NCBI GenBank assembly: GCA_024639925.1
Contig: JAHEGA010000026.1
Location: 1 to 7,112, forward strand
Length of the DNA stretch: 7,112 nucleotides
DNA from: Microbacteriaceae bacterium
GTDB lineage: Bacteria; Actinomycetota; Actinomycetes; Actinomycetales; Microbacteriaceae
Direction: 5' to 3'
In this document: piece by piece, positions 1-6,085 of the stretch
Layout of the letters: every line of letters starts with the position of its first letter
Position numbering within the stretch: position 1 is the stretch's first letter
Position numbers and translations under genes: made by a program
The notes under the pieces: model-generated
The model's input: only the letters and a program-made list of their open reading frames with translations
Told to the model about the DNA's origin: nothing
The model's database searches: none

Positions 1-38
1 GTCAGCCACACCGGGTGTGAGGTGTCGGGTTCCGCCAT
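1..38 (-). CDS. greA: Transcription elongation factor GreA, N-terminus only (partial)
   Basis: Reading leftward from an ATG at 38, the first codons give MAEPDTSHPVWL followed by a partial Thr codon, and the gene runs off the left edge. A short variable start followed by a W-L-T motif is how actinobacterial GreA proteins begin. GreA binds the RNA polymerase secondary channel and stimulates cleavage of backtracked transcripts. A good Shine-Dalgarno (GGAGG on the minus strand, complement of about 43-47) lies just upstream. The next gene upstream is a DUF4307 gene, and greA next to DUF4307 is a common actinobacterial arrangement (Rv1080c-Rv1081c). Only 12 complete codons are visible, so the call rests on the WLT motif plus context. 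Confidence 0.62.
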   Translation of the reverse strand, partial: MAEPDTSHPVWL

Positions 39-60
39 GAGGGCCTCCTGCAAGTAAAGA

Positions 61-82
61 ACCGGCCACAAAGGTGGCCGGT
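61..82 (-). terminator. Hairpin between DUF4307 gene and greA, possible terminator or attenuator
   Basis: ACCGGCCAC (61-69) pairs with GTGGCCGGT (74-82) around a 4-nt loop, a 9-bp GC-rich stem. It lies 14 bp past the DUF4307 stop codon. Read on the minus strand it is followed by TCTTTACTT, a weak and interrupted T-run, and then by the greA ribosome binding site. It may end or attenuate transcription of the DUF4307 gene. A separate greA promoter would have to sit in or upstream of this short gap. Confidence 0.5.
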
Positions 83-96
83 GGGATGTATTGAGG

Positions 97-504
97 TTAC
101 GTCAGCCAGCACTCGTAGAGCAAACCGGTGACCGCGGGTTCGCTGGTGCGCAGCGTGGTGTCAAACACCCGGGTCCACTGCGTGGATTCGGGGATGTCCA
201 CCACTCTCCAGCCGACGATTCCGTACGAGGCATTGAGTGCTTGAACAGCACAGGTGATGGGAGTGCCAGGTGCAGTAGTCACCTCGTAGTTCACGACCAC
301 TTCCGTGTCGGACACGATCGTGTGACCAATGTCGCGCGCCTGGAGTTGCGAGGGAGTCTCCAGGACCCCGCCCCACCACAACCAAGCACCCAAGACGGCC
401 GCAAAACCTCCCGCGGCAAGCCAGCCCCAGGCTTTGCTGAGAGCGGCCCGCTGCTTGCTTCGACCGTAGCGAGCATCGAGACGTTCACTGTTGTCAGGCA
501 TCAC
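97..504 (-). CDS. DUF4307 single-pass membrane protein
   Basis: A 135-residue protein of the DUF4307 family, whose function is not known. A polar, basic N-terminus (about 1-24) is followed by one hydrophobic segment (about 25-47, with a W-rich end) and a domain of about 85 residues that should lie outside the membrane. The C-terminal half carries the family's recognisable stretch: CAVQALN, then GIVGW, then LRTSEPAVTG, and a final ECW. Two cysteines (85 and 132) could form a disulfide outside the cell. The start is ambiguous: GTG at 504 is directly followed by ATG at 501, and the GAGGG motif upstream suits either (7 or 10 nt spacing). It is the homologue by position of Rv1081c beside greA. It is divergent from the small membrane protein gene at 573, leaving 68 bp for both promoters. 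Confidence 0.85.
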   Translation of the reverse strand: MMPDNSERLDARYGRSKQRAALSKAWGWLAAGGFAAVLGAWLWWGGVLETPSQLQARDIGHTIVSDTEVVVNYEVTTAPGTPITCAVQALNASYGIVGWRVVDIPESTQWTRVFDTTLRTSEPAVTGLLYECWLT

Positions 505-572
505 CGGTTTTCCCTCGCTACGCTGAGACCAGGATATTCGATGGCCGTTGTGAAAGCGGAGAAAGAGGCATC

Positions 573-803
573 ATGCACCAGCTGCGTCGTCTGCTGCCCC
601 TCGAAGAAGACACACTGATTCCCGCCATTGAGGTTGATCCCAACTCCGTGACCCCCGGTGTGGTGGGGTTCGTCGTGACGTTTGTTGTCGCAGGTGCCGT
701 GCTGATGCTGATCCTTGACATGGTGCGTCGGGTTCGCCGCGTGCGCTACCGCGAAGAAATCAACACCAAGCTGGATGCCGAAACTAGCCCAGAGGCGGGT
801 TAA
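573..803 (+). CDS. Small single-pass membrane protein of unknown function
   Basis: A 76-residue protein. Residues 1-27 are polar and contain an acidic patch (E11, E12, D13, E20, D22). Residues 28-50 form one clear transmembrane helix. A dense arginine cluster follows (R52, R53, R55, R56, R58), then an acidic, charged tail. By the positive-inside rule the N-terminus should face outward and the tail the cytoplasm. A purine-rich site (GGAGAAAGAGG) precedes the ATG by about 4 nt, which supports translation. I do not recognise a named family. A small membrane protein gene commonly stands after mca in actinobacteria, and this gene holds that position although mca is missing here. Its last 20 bp overlap the end of the convergent trhA-like gene. 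Confidence 0.72.
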   Translation: MHQLRRLLPLEEDTLIPAIEVDPNSVTPGVVGFVVTFVVAGAVLMLILDMVRRVRRVRYREEINTKLDAETSPEAG

Positions 804-1497
804 GAGCAATCAACAGCACAGCGGTCCAGTGGCAGAGGAACGCAATCACCGTAAGTGCATGAAAAATCTCGTGAAACCCAAAGTGCGTGGCTGAGGGGTT
901 GGGTCGTTTCAACCCGTAAATAACGCCGCCTGCGGTGTAGGCAAGGCCTCCCACCAGCACGAGCACCATCATGGCGAGGTTTGCTGCCACGAGGTCGGGC
1001 AGATACATCACGGCGGCCCAGCCCAGCCCTAGGTAAATGGGGACGTATGACCAGCGGGGGGCTCCTACCCACAGCACCCGCATCGCTATGCCGATGATGG
1101 TTCCCGCCCCAATAGCGATCAAGAGGGTTTGTGCTTTATCCGCAGGCAGCGCTAGGACCGCAATCGGGGTGTAGGTGCCGGCGATCAGCAAGAAGATGTT
1201 CGCGTGGTCGAGCCGTTTCAAGACCTTTTTGGTCTTGGGCGACCAGTTGAAGCGGTGATACGTGCCAGAGATTCCAAACATCAGGATGGAACTGGTGACA
1301 AAGACCGCGCTGGACACGGTCGCTGGGACGCCTCGGGCGAGGACAATCAGAACAATTCCTGCAGCAATCGCAATCGGCAATGTGGAGAGGTGAATCCATC
1401 CACGCCACGTGGGTTTGATTTCTTGGGACTGATAGCTCACCGAATCTTCCACCAACGGGAGGTGGAGAGGTGCCGAGGGTGTTTCTGAGTCGCTCAC
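784..1497 (-). CDS. trhA: Haemolysin III / TrhA-like PAQR-family membrane protein
   Basis: A 237-residue protein with a polar N-terminus (1-30) and about seven hydrophobic segments, the usual size for bacterial haemolysin III. The putative metal-site residues of the PAQR superfamily are all present: S77-x3-H81 (in SGTYHRFNW), D97 (in RLDHANIF) and H209-x3-H213 (in FGFHEIFHALTV). In Bacillus and E. coli, TrhA homologues affect membrane lipid behaviour; direct haemolysis is doubtful for most members. The GTG at 1497 is the only sensible start, since a stop (the TGA in GAGCGCGTGAGC read out of phase) and a lack of other upstream starts limit extension; its ribosome binding site is weak. It is divergent from the cis-prenyltransferase gene, the same pairing as Rv1085c and Rv1086. 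Confidence 0.92.
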   Translation of the reverse strand: MSDSETPSAPLHLPLVEDSVSYQSQEIKPTWRGWIHLSTLPIAIAAGIVLIVLARGVPATVSSAVFVTSSILMFGISGTYHRFNWSPKTKKVLKRLDHANIFLLIAGTYTPIAVLALPADKAQTLLIAIGAGTIIGIAMRVLWVGAPRWSYVPIYLGLGWAAVMYLPDLVAANLAMMVLVLVGGLAYTAGGVIYGLKRPNPSATHFGFHEIFHALTVIAFLCHWTAVLLIALNPPLG

Positions 1498-1528
1498 GCG
1501 CTCACTCTAGAGCTGTCCTCAGTGAATC

Positions 1529-1564
1529 GGCTTACTCGTTGTAGGGAACAGCTAAGCCAACGAG
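1529..1564. repeat. Two interleaved inverted repeats in the trhA-uppS divergent region
   Basis: GGCTTA (1529-1534) is the reverse complement of TAAGCC (1553-1558), and the directly following CTCGTTG (1535-1541) is the reverse complement of CAACGAG (1558-1564). The left block and its complement therefore occur with their two halves in the same order, so the two stems cannot nest. As RNA they would be mutually exclusive or a sterically strained pseudoknot. As DNA they are two overlapping dyads with spacers of 18 and 16 bp. Confidence 0.6.
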
Positions 1565-1569
1565 ATAGG

Positions 1570-1583
1570 ACTACCGTAGTTCT
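1570..1583 (+). promoter_or_regulatory. Candidate leaderless promoter and palindrome at the uppS start
   Basis: TACCGT (1572-1577) fits the TANNNT form of an actinobacterial -10 box, and six bases later comes the GTG at 1584, the spacing expected if the start codon is itself the 5' end of the transcript. No proper Shine-Dalgarno precedes that GTG, which agrees with leaderless translation. No convincing -35 box is seen. The -10 lies inside an 11-bp palindrome, ACTAC-C-GTAGT (1570-1580). Confidence 0.35.
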
Positions 1584-2369
1584 GTGCGATGGCTGAGAGC
1601 GTTGATGGGCGAAGGGCTCCTCTATCGTCTGTACCGCAGACGTATTCTTGGCGAAATTGAGGGATTGGCCAAGCCCCAGCACGTGGCCATGATTTTGGAT
1701 GGCAACCGGCGCTGGGCCAAGGCCCGCGCTTTACAATCCAGTGCCCACGGGCATCGGGCCGGTGCGGACAAGATTCACGAGTTTCTCACCTGGTGCGAGG
1801 ATCAGGGAATCTCCGTGGTCACTCTTTACCTGCTCTCGGCGGACAACCTCAGCGCCCGAGCAACGACTGAGCTCAATGACCTCGCGGACATCATCGAAGG
1901 CCTTGCGGATCAGCTCTCTCGCTTCTCCAATTGGCGGGTGAAGCACGTGGGGCAGACAGAAGGGCTACCCTCTCACCTTCGCGAGACTCTCGTGGGTGCA
2001 GCGGAGCGAAGCTCCCGCAACTCGGGACTGCACATCAATTTGGCCGTCGGCTATGGTGGGCGCGCTGAAATCTCTGACGCTGTCAGCCGGATGGTGCGCG
2101 AGCACCAAGCCCGCGGCGGCACCCTGGAAGACCTCCCCGATGCCATTAGCGTCCCCGAGATTGCCAAACACCTCTACACCGTGGGGCAACCAGACCCGGA
2201 TTTGGTCATTCGCACCTCTGGCGAGCAGCGCCTCAGCGACTTTATGTTGTGGCAAAGCGCTCACAGTGAGTTCTATTTCGTGGAGGCACTGGGACCGGAC
2301 CTGCGTGAGATTGATTTTCTTCGGGCATTGCGTGACTTTGGTAGGCGTCAGCGTCGCTACGGTTCGTGA
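1584..2369 (+). CDS. uppS: Cis-prenyltransferase (isoprenyl diphosphate synthase, Rv1086-like)
   Basis: A 261-residue enzyme that condenses isopentenyl diphosphate onto an allylic diphosphate with Z geometry. The N-terminal LLYRLYRRRIL stretch (12-22) matches the Rv1086 group. Visible active-site elements: MILDGNRRWAK (36-46) with the Mg-binding D39, HGHRAG (55-60), GYGGR near 155, and 206-232 with R210, R216 and S218, which bind diphosphate, and E229, the second Mg ligand. The chain-length position that is Ala in E. coli UppS (YAFS) is Leu here (YLLS, 82-85), as in the short-chain Z-farnesyl diphosphate synthase of M. tuberculosis. The symbol uppS follows common annotation; the product may be Z-FPP. 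The start is GTG 1584, or ATG 1605 (residue 8), both short of a strong ribosome site. Confidence 0.93.
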   Translation: MRWLRALMGEGLLYRLYRRRILGEIEGLAKPQHVAMILDGNRRWAKARALQSSAHGHRAGADKIHEFLTWCEDQGISVVTLYLLSADNLSARATTELNDLADIIEGLADQLSRFSNWRVKHVGQTEGLPSHLRETLVGAAERSSRNSGLHINLAVGYGGRAEISDAVSRMVREHQARGGTLEDLPDAISVPEIAKHLYTVGQPDPDLVIRTSGEQRLSDFMLWQSAHSEFYFVEALGPDLREIDFLRALRDFGRRQRRYGS

Positions 2370-2443
2370 GCGCTAGCCCGGAGACCACCACTCCTCTGTG
2401 TGGGGAGCTACCACTTGGCCGCAGGGGCTGACAGACTTTCCCC

Positions 2444-3112
2444 ATGCTTGGCGAAACAACGCTCCAGACCATCCTCTTTGTCTTTGAGGGAATCGGAGTG
2501 GTGGCTTTTGCCCTCTCCGGTGCGCTAGCGGCTGTGCGAAAAAGGCTCGACCTCGTGGGTGTTGTCGTGATTGCTTTCTTGACCGCAATGGCGGGGGGAA
2601 CTCTGCGCGATATCTTGCTCGAGCGTCGCCCGCTGTATTGGGTGGAGCACGAATACTGGGTGTGGGCAATCATTGCCATTGGAATGGGTTCTGCCATTAT
2701 TTTGCGCTCGCGGCATTTCGAGCCGACTTCTCGAGCCATTCAGTGGCCAGATGCCGTGGGATTGGGGGTATTCGCCGCGTCTGGAACACAGATGTCGCTC
2801 GAACTCGGGTCAACACCGTTGATCGCCACTCTTATGGGGGTCATCACCGCGGTCACCGGGGGAATTTTGCGTGATGTGATGTTGAACGATCTGCCCTGGG
2901 TGGTGGCTAGCTTCCAGCTGTATGCCATTTTGGCTTTTGGTGGCGGGCTTGTGGTGTGGGGAATTGGTGCGCTGGGGGCCTCGGCACCCGTTGCCGTCGT
3001 TGCGGGCGCAGTGAGCATCACGGTGGCCCGTGTGTTTTCCATCGCCTTCAATTGGTCGTTGCCTAACTGGCGCGAGCATGACCACACCGGAATTGTTGAC
3101 CTTCCCCGCTAG
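2444..3112 (+). CDS. UPF0126 / TRIC-type membrane protein (YicG-like cation channel family)
   Basis: A 222-residue, highly hydrophobic protein with about seven transmembrane helices made of two similar halves. Each half has an AxxxSG-like helix (FALSGALAA at 22-30; FAASGT at 110-115) followed by the family's G-G-x-x-R-D motif (GGTLRD 51-56; GGILRD 139-144). This duplicated pattern defines UPF0126 proteins, and the family is related to trimeric intracellular cation channels; prokaryotic members have been shown to form K+-permeable trimers. The substrate here is not shown by the sequence. The ATG at 2444 is the first start after an in-frame TGA at 2429, so the N-terminus is secure, but there is no good ribosome site within reach. 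It lies 74 bp after uppS and is probably read from the same side. Confidence 0.9.
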   Translation: MLGETTLQTILFVFEGIGVVAFALSGALAAVRKRLDLVGVVVIAFLTAMAGGTLRDILLERRPLYWVEHEYWVWAIIAIGMGSAIILRSRHFEPTSRAIQWPDAVGLGVFAASGTQMSLELGSTPLIATLMGVITAVTGGILRDVMLNDLPWVVASFQLYAILAFGGGLVVWGIGALGASAPVAVVAGAVSITVARVFSIAFNWSLPNWREHDHTGIVDLPR

Positions 3113-3125
3113 TCACGTCGGCAAG

Positions 3126-3184
3126 GACCCCTCGGGAAGCCTCCTCTCCTGTTCTGGAGACGCTTCCCGCCTCATGGAGGGGTC
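3126..3184 (+). terminator. Large compound stem-loop, terminator of the UPF0126 gene or structured phoH leader
   Basis: Three stacked stems can be read directly. The outer one is GACCCCT (3126-3132) with AGGGGTC (3178-3184). The middle one is CGGGAAGC (3133-3140) with GCTTCCCG (3162-3169), continuous with the outer stem on the 5' side and separated by an 8-nt bulge (3170-3177) on the 3' side. The apical one is TCTCC (3145-3149) with GGAGA (3156-3160) around a 6-nt loop. It begins 13 bp after the UPF0126 stop. No U-run follows, so it would be a tract-less terminator of the type proposed for actinobacteria, or a leader element. Confidence 0.6.
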
Positions 3185-3266
3185 ATTGTGTGCTGTGTGG
3201 CTGCAGGAACGACGGATGTTTACCTCCCCCAGGTGTGTCAATGCGTGGCGGTGAAAAAGACTCGCG

Positions 3267-3304
3267 TACTTTCGTGAGTGTTGGGACGTCGACCTCTCTA
3301 GGAG
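3267..3304 (+). promoter_or_regulatory. Candidate phoH promoter -10 box and ribosome binding site
   Basis: TACTTT (3267-3272) fits TANNNT and would start transcription near 3279. AGGAG (3300-3304) lies 5 nt before GTG 3310, a good Shine-Dalgarno. Together they favour the GTG at 3310 as the phoH start and would exclude the upstream ATG at 3241. No clear -35 box is visible about 17 bp upstream, so the promoter part is tentative; the ribosome site is stronger. Confidence 0.4.
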
Positions 3305-3309
3305 CCTCC

Positions 3310-4653
3310 GTGGAAAAATCCGTAGCCCCCACCAAGACCGCAAAGCAGCGGAAGAAGACGGGGGAGCGGACTTTCGTCCTTGACACCTCCGTCTTGCTCT
3401 CTGACCCGAGAGCGCTGTTCCGATTTGCCGAACACCAGGTGGTGCTTCCGGTGGTTGTGATTTCTGAATTGGAAAAGAAGCGGCACGACCCAGAGATTGG
3501 TTACTTTGCTCGGCAAGCACTTCGGCACTTAGATGCTTTGCGTCACGAGCACGAACGCCTCGATTTCCCGATCGCGGTGGGGGAAGGCGGCTCTCTGAGG
3601 GTGGAGCTCAATCACTCCAACCAATCGGTGTTGCCCTCGGGTCTCCAACTCGGAGACAACGATTCGCGCATTCTTGCCGTAGCGCTCAATCTCGCCCAGG
3701 ACGGCCTTGCCGTAACGGTGGTGTCCAAAGACCTGCCGATGCGCGTCAAGGCAGCCTCCATTGGTTTGGCGGCTGAGGAGTATCGCGCTGAGCTTGCCCC
3801 GGAGGAGGGCTGGACAGGCATGGCTGAGCTTCGCCTGGACGCGGAAGAGCTTGATGAGCTCTATGACAACGAGACCCTTCGCTCCCACGCCGTTGGCGAG
3901 ATGCCCGTCAACACCTCGCTGGTGATTAGTTCTGACCGTGGGTCAGCGTTGGGTCGGGTGGTGAGCCCCAACACCATTGGAGTGGTGAAGGGTGACCGCG
4001 ATCTCTTTGGCTTGAGTGGGCGCTCTGCAGAGCAACGTCTGGCCATTGATGTTCTTTTGGACCCCACCATTGGGATCGTTTCCCTCGGGGGTCGCGCTGG
4101 CACCGGAAAGTCTGCTTTGGCTCTGTGCGCCGGTCTGGAAGCGGTTCTTGAGCGCCAAGCACACCGCAAAATTATGGTTTTTCGACCTCTTTACGCTGTG
4201 GGCGGGCAAGACCTCGGGTATCTCCCAGGCGATGCCGGGGAAAAAATGAACCCGTGGGCGGAGGCGACCTTTGACACGTTGAGCTCTGTTGTGTCGTCGA
4301 ACGTCGTGGAGGAAGTGATGGCGAGGGGCCTTCTCGAAGTACTGCCCCTCACTCACATTCGTGGCCGTTCGCTCCACGATGCTTTTGTCATCGTCGATGA
4401 GGCCCAGTCACTCGAGCGCAACGTGCTTTTGACAATGCTCAGTCGGATAGGCCAGAACTCTCGGGTTGTTCTGACCCACGATGTTGCTCAGCGGGACAAC
4501 CTCCGGGTGGGGCGTCATGACGGTGTCGCTAGCGTGGTTGAGGCGCTCAAGGGCCAGTCGCTCTTTGCCCACATCACACTCACGCGTTCCGAGCGCAGTG
4601 CGATTGCTGCGCTGGTCACGGACCTTCTCGAAGAGGGTCCGAGCGCCGCCTAG
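3310..4653 (+). CDS. phoH2: PhoH family PIN-domain ATPase (PhoH2-like)
   Basis: From GTG 3310 the protein has 447 residues, normal for PhoH2. After a basic linker (1-19) an N-terminal PIN ribonuclease domain begins at RTFVLDTSVLL, with acidic residues D25, E53, D116/D118 and D141 in the expected places. A PhoH ATPase domain follows, with Walker A GGRAGTGKS (260-268), LGYLPGDAGEKMNPW (302-316), IRGRSLHDAF (350-359) and Walker B VIVDEAQS (360-367, D363-E364). PhoH2 proteins are reported to unwind and cleave RNA and, in mycobacteria, to act with a small PhoAT partner. The reading frame stays open up to GTG 3190, and ATG 3241 has a fair AGGTG site, but the family start and the AGGAG before 3310 decide for 3310. 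Its stop codon interlocks with that of fumC. Confidence 0.92.
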   Translation: MEKSVAPTKTAKQRKKTGERTFVLDTSVLLSDPRALFRFAEHQVVLPVVVISELEKKRHDPEIGYFARQALRHLDALRHEHERLDFPIAVGEGGSLRVELNHSNQSVLPSGLQLGDNDSRILAVALNLAQDGLAVTVVSKDLPMRVKAASIGLAAEEYRAELAPEEGWTGMAELRLDAEELDELYDNETLRSHAVGEMPVNTSLVISSDRGSALGRVVSPNTIGVVKGDRDLFGLSGRSAEQRLAIDVLLDPTIGIVSLGGRAGTGKSALALCAGLEAVLERQAHRKIMVFRPLYAVGGQDLGYLPGDAGEKMNPWAEATFDTLSSVVSSNVVEEVMARGLLEVLPLTHIRGRSLHDAFVIVDEAQSLERNVLLTMLSRIGQNSRVVLTHDVAQRDNLRVGRHDGVASVVEALKGQSLFAHITLTRSERSAIAALVTDLLEEGPSAA

Positions 4654-6047
4654 AGCCCCGGTGACGTCATCTTGAGCACGTCAAGTGCGGCGTCCAGCTC
4701 CTCGAGGGTGACCTCCCCGCGTTCCACGAAGCCAAGCTCAATCACGGCTTCCCGGACGGTCTTTTGGTGCTCGACAGCGTGCTTGGCAACCTTCGCTGCG
4801 GCTTCGTACCCAATCACACGGTTCAGGGGCGTGACAATCGCTGGCGAGGACTCGGCGAGAGCTCTAGCGCGCTCTTCCCTGGCTTCCAAGCCCGATACCG
4901 TCTTATCCGCGAGAACTCGTGAGGCGTTGGCAAGCAGCCGAATGGATTCCAGGAGCGAGGTGCCCATCACGGGGATGGCGACGTTCAGTTCGAAGTTTCC
5001 GCTGGATCCTGCCCACGCAATGGTGTGGTCGTTCCCGACCACCTTCGCGCACACCATCAGCACCGCCTCCGGAATGACCGGGTTGACTTTGCCGGGCATA
5101 ATCGAGCTGCCCGGCTGCAGGTCGGGGATGTGAAGCTCGGCGAGTCCGGCGTTCGGGCCTGAGCCCATCCAGCGGATGTCGTTACAAATTTTTGTCAGAG
5201 AGACCGCAAGAACGCGCAGCGCGCCGGAGGCCTCCACGAGTCCGTCACGGGCTCCTTGAGCCTCGAAGTGATCCTTGGCTTCGGTCAGTGGCAAACCGGT
5301 CGCAGAGGCAAGTTCGGCAATCACTTTCTCGGAGAAACCCAGGGGGGTGTTGATCCCGGTTCCGGTGGCGGTGCCACCGAGGGGAACCTCTGCCACTCGG
5401 GAAATGGTGCCTTCGACGCGCTCGATACCCAAACGGATTTGGCGAGCGTAGCCGGCAAATTCCTGCCCCAGGGTAACCGGGGTGGCATCCATGAGGTGGG
5501 TGCGACCAGCTTTCACCACCGACGTCCAGGCGTGCGCCTTTTCTTCGAGGGCTTTCGCCAAGTAATCCAGAGCGGGAATCAAGGAGTTGAGCAGCGCCTC
5601 TGTCACCGCCACGTGGACCGAGGTGGGGAACACGTCGTTGGAGGACTGTGAGGCGTTGACGTGGTCGTTGGGGTGAACATCGGGTCCCTGGGCGCTCGCC
5701 AGTGTCGCGAGGACTTCGTTCATGTTCATGTTGGAGGACGTGCCCGAACCGGTTTGGTAGGTGTCGACCGGGAAGTGATCGTGGTGGTTGCCAGCAATGA
5801 CCTCGCTGGCCGCCGAGGCGATCGCGTCAGCAATCGCGGCATCCACAATCCCTAGTTCTTTGTTGACCAGGGCCGCCGCTCGTTTGATCTGAGCCAGTGC
5901 GCTGATGTGGGCGGATTCCAAGCCGCGTCCCGAAATGGGGAAGTTCTCAACAGCACGCTGTGTTTGCGCGCGATAGAGGGCATCCTTGGGAACTTTCACC
6001 TCACCCATGGTGTCGTGTTCAATGCGGAATTCACCCTGGTCGGTCAT
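4650..6047 (-). CDS. fumC: Class II fumarate hydratase FumC
   Basis: A 465-residue enzyme, full length for class II fumarase, which reversibly hydrates fumarate to L-malate in the TCA cycle as a cytoplasmic homotetramer needing no iron-sulfur cluster. Motifs in order: TGSGTSSNMN (99-108), HPNDHVNASQSSND (125-138), GRTHLMDATPVTLGQE (181-196) with H184 matching catalytic H188 of E. coli FumC, and the superfamily signature GSSIMPGKVNP (313-323) with S314 matching the catalytic serine S318. Mid-chain KVNP and the THLMDATP stretch separate it from aspartase and argininosuccinate lyase. ATG 6047 has a good AAGGA site 7 nt upstream. It follows DUF4245 by 80 bp and meets phoH tail to tail with a 4-bp overlap. 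No damage is seen. Confidence 0.97.
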   Translation of the reverse strand: MTDQGEFRIEHDTMGEVKVPKDALYRAQTQRAVENFPISGRGLESAHISALAQIKRAAALVNKELGIVDAAIADAIASAASEVIAGNHHDHFPVDTYQTGSGTSSNMNMNEVLATLASAQGPDVHPNDHVNASQSSNDVFPTSVHVAVTEALLNSLIPALDYLAKALEEKAHAWTSVVKAGRTHLMDATPVTLGQEFAGYARQIRLGIERVEGTISRVAEVPLGGTATGTGINTPLGFSEKVIAELASATGLPLTEAKDHFEAQGARDGLVEASGALRVLAVSLTKICNDIRWMGSGPNAGLAELHIPDLQPGSSIMPGKVNPVIPEAVLMVCAKVVGNDHTIAWAGSSGNFELNVAIPVMGTSLLESIRLLANASRVLADKTVSGLEAREERARALAESSPAIVTPLNRVIGYEAAAKVAKHAVEHQKTVREAVIELGFVERGEVTLEELDAALDVLKMTSPGL

Positions 6048-6085
6048 GACTCAATCCTTGTCGGCAGTGGTGTGGCGGGACGCCT

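Noticed and set aside
91..618. Long plus-strand frame opposite the DUF4307 gene.
   Set aside because: Shadow of the minus-strand gene; composition unlike a protein and no family match that I recognise.
2424..2443. GGGG and CCCC flanking a 12-nt loop just before the UPF0126 start.
   Set aside because: Only four pairs with a wide loop; too weak to call a regulatory hairpin.
2242..3087. Long minus-strand frames opposite uppS and the UPF0126 gene.
   Set aside because: Antisense shadows caused by high GC at third positions; the plus-strand proteins are certain.
3220..3233. ACCT-CCCCC-AGGT dyad ahead of phoH.
   Set aside because: Four-pair arms are expected often by chance in GC-rich sequence.
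3030..3254. Plus-strand 74-codon frame overlapping the end of the UPF0126 gene and the stem-loop.
   Set aside because: No ribosome site, no recognisable protein, and most of it lies in another frame of a certain gene or in the hairpin.
3190..3309. Upstream extension of phoH from GTG 3190 or ATG 3241.
   Set aside because: The added residues are low in complexity and unlike PhoH N-termini; a good AGGAG site and a candidate -10 box favour GTG 3310. ATG 3241 stays possible because of an AGGTG site.
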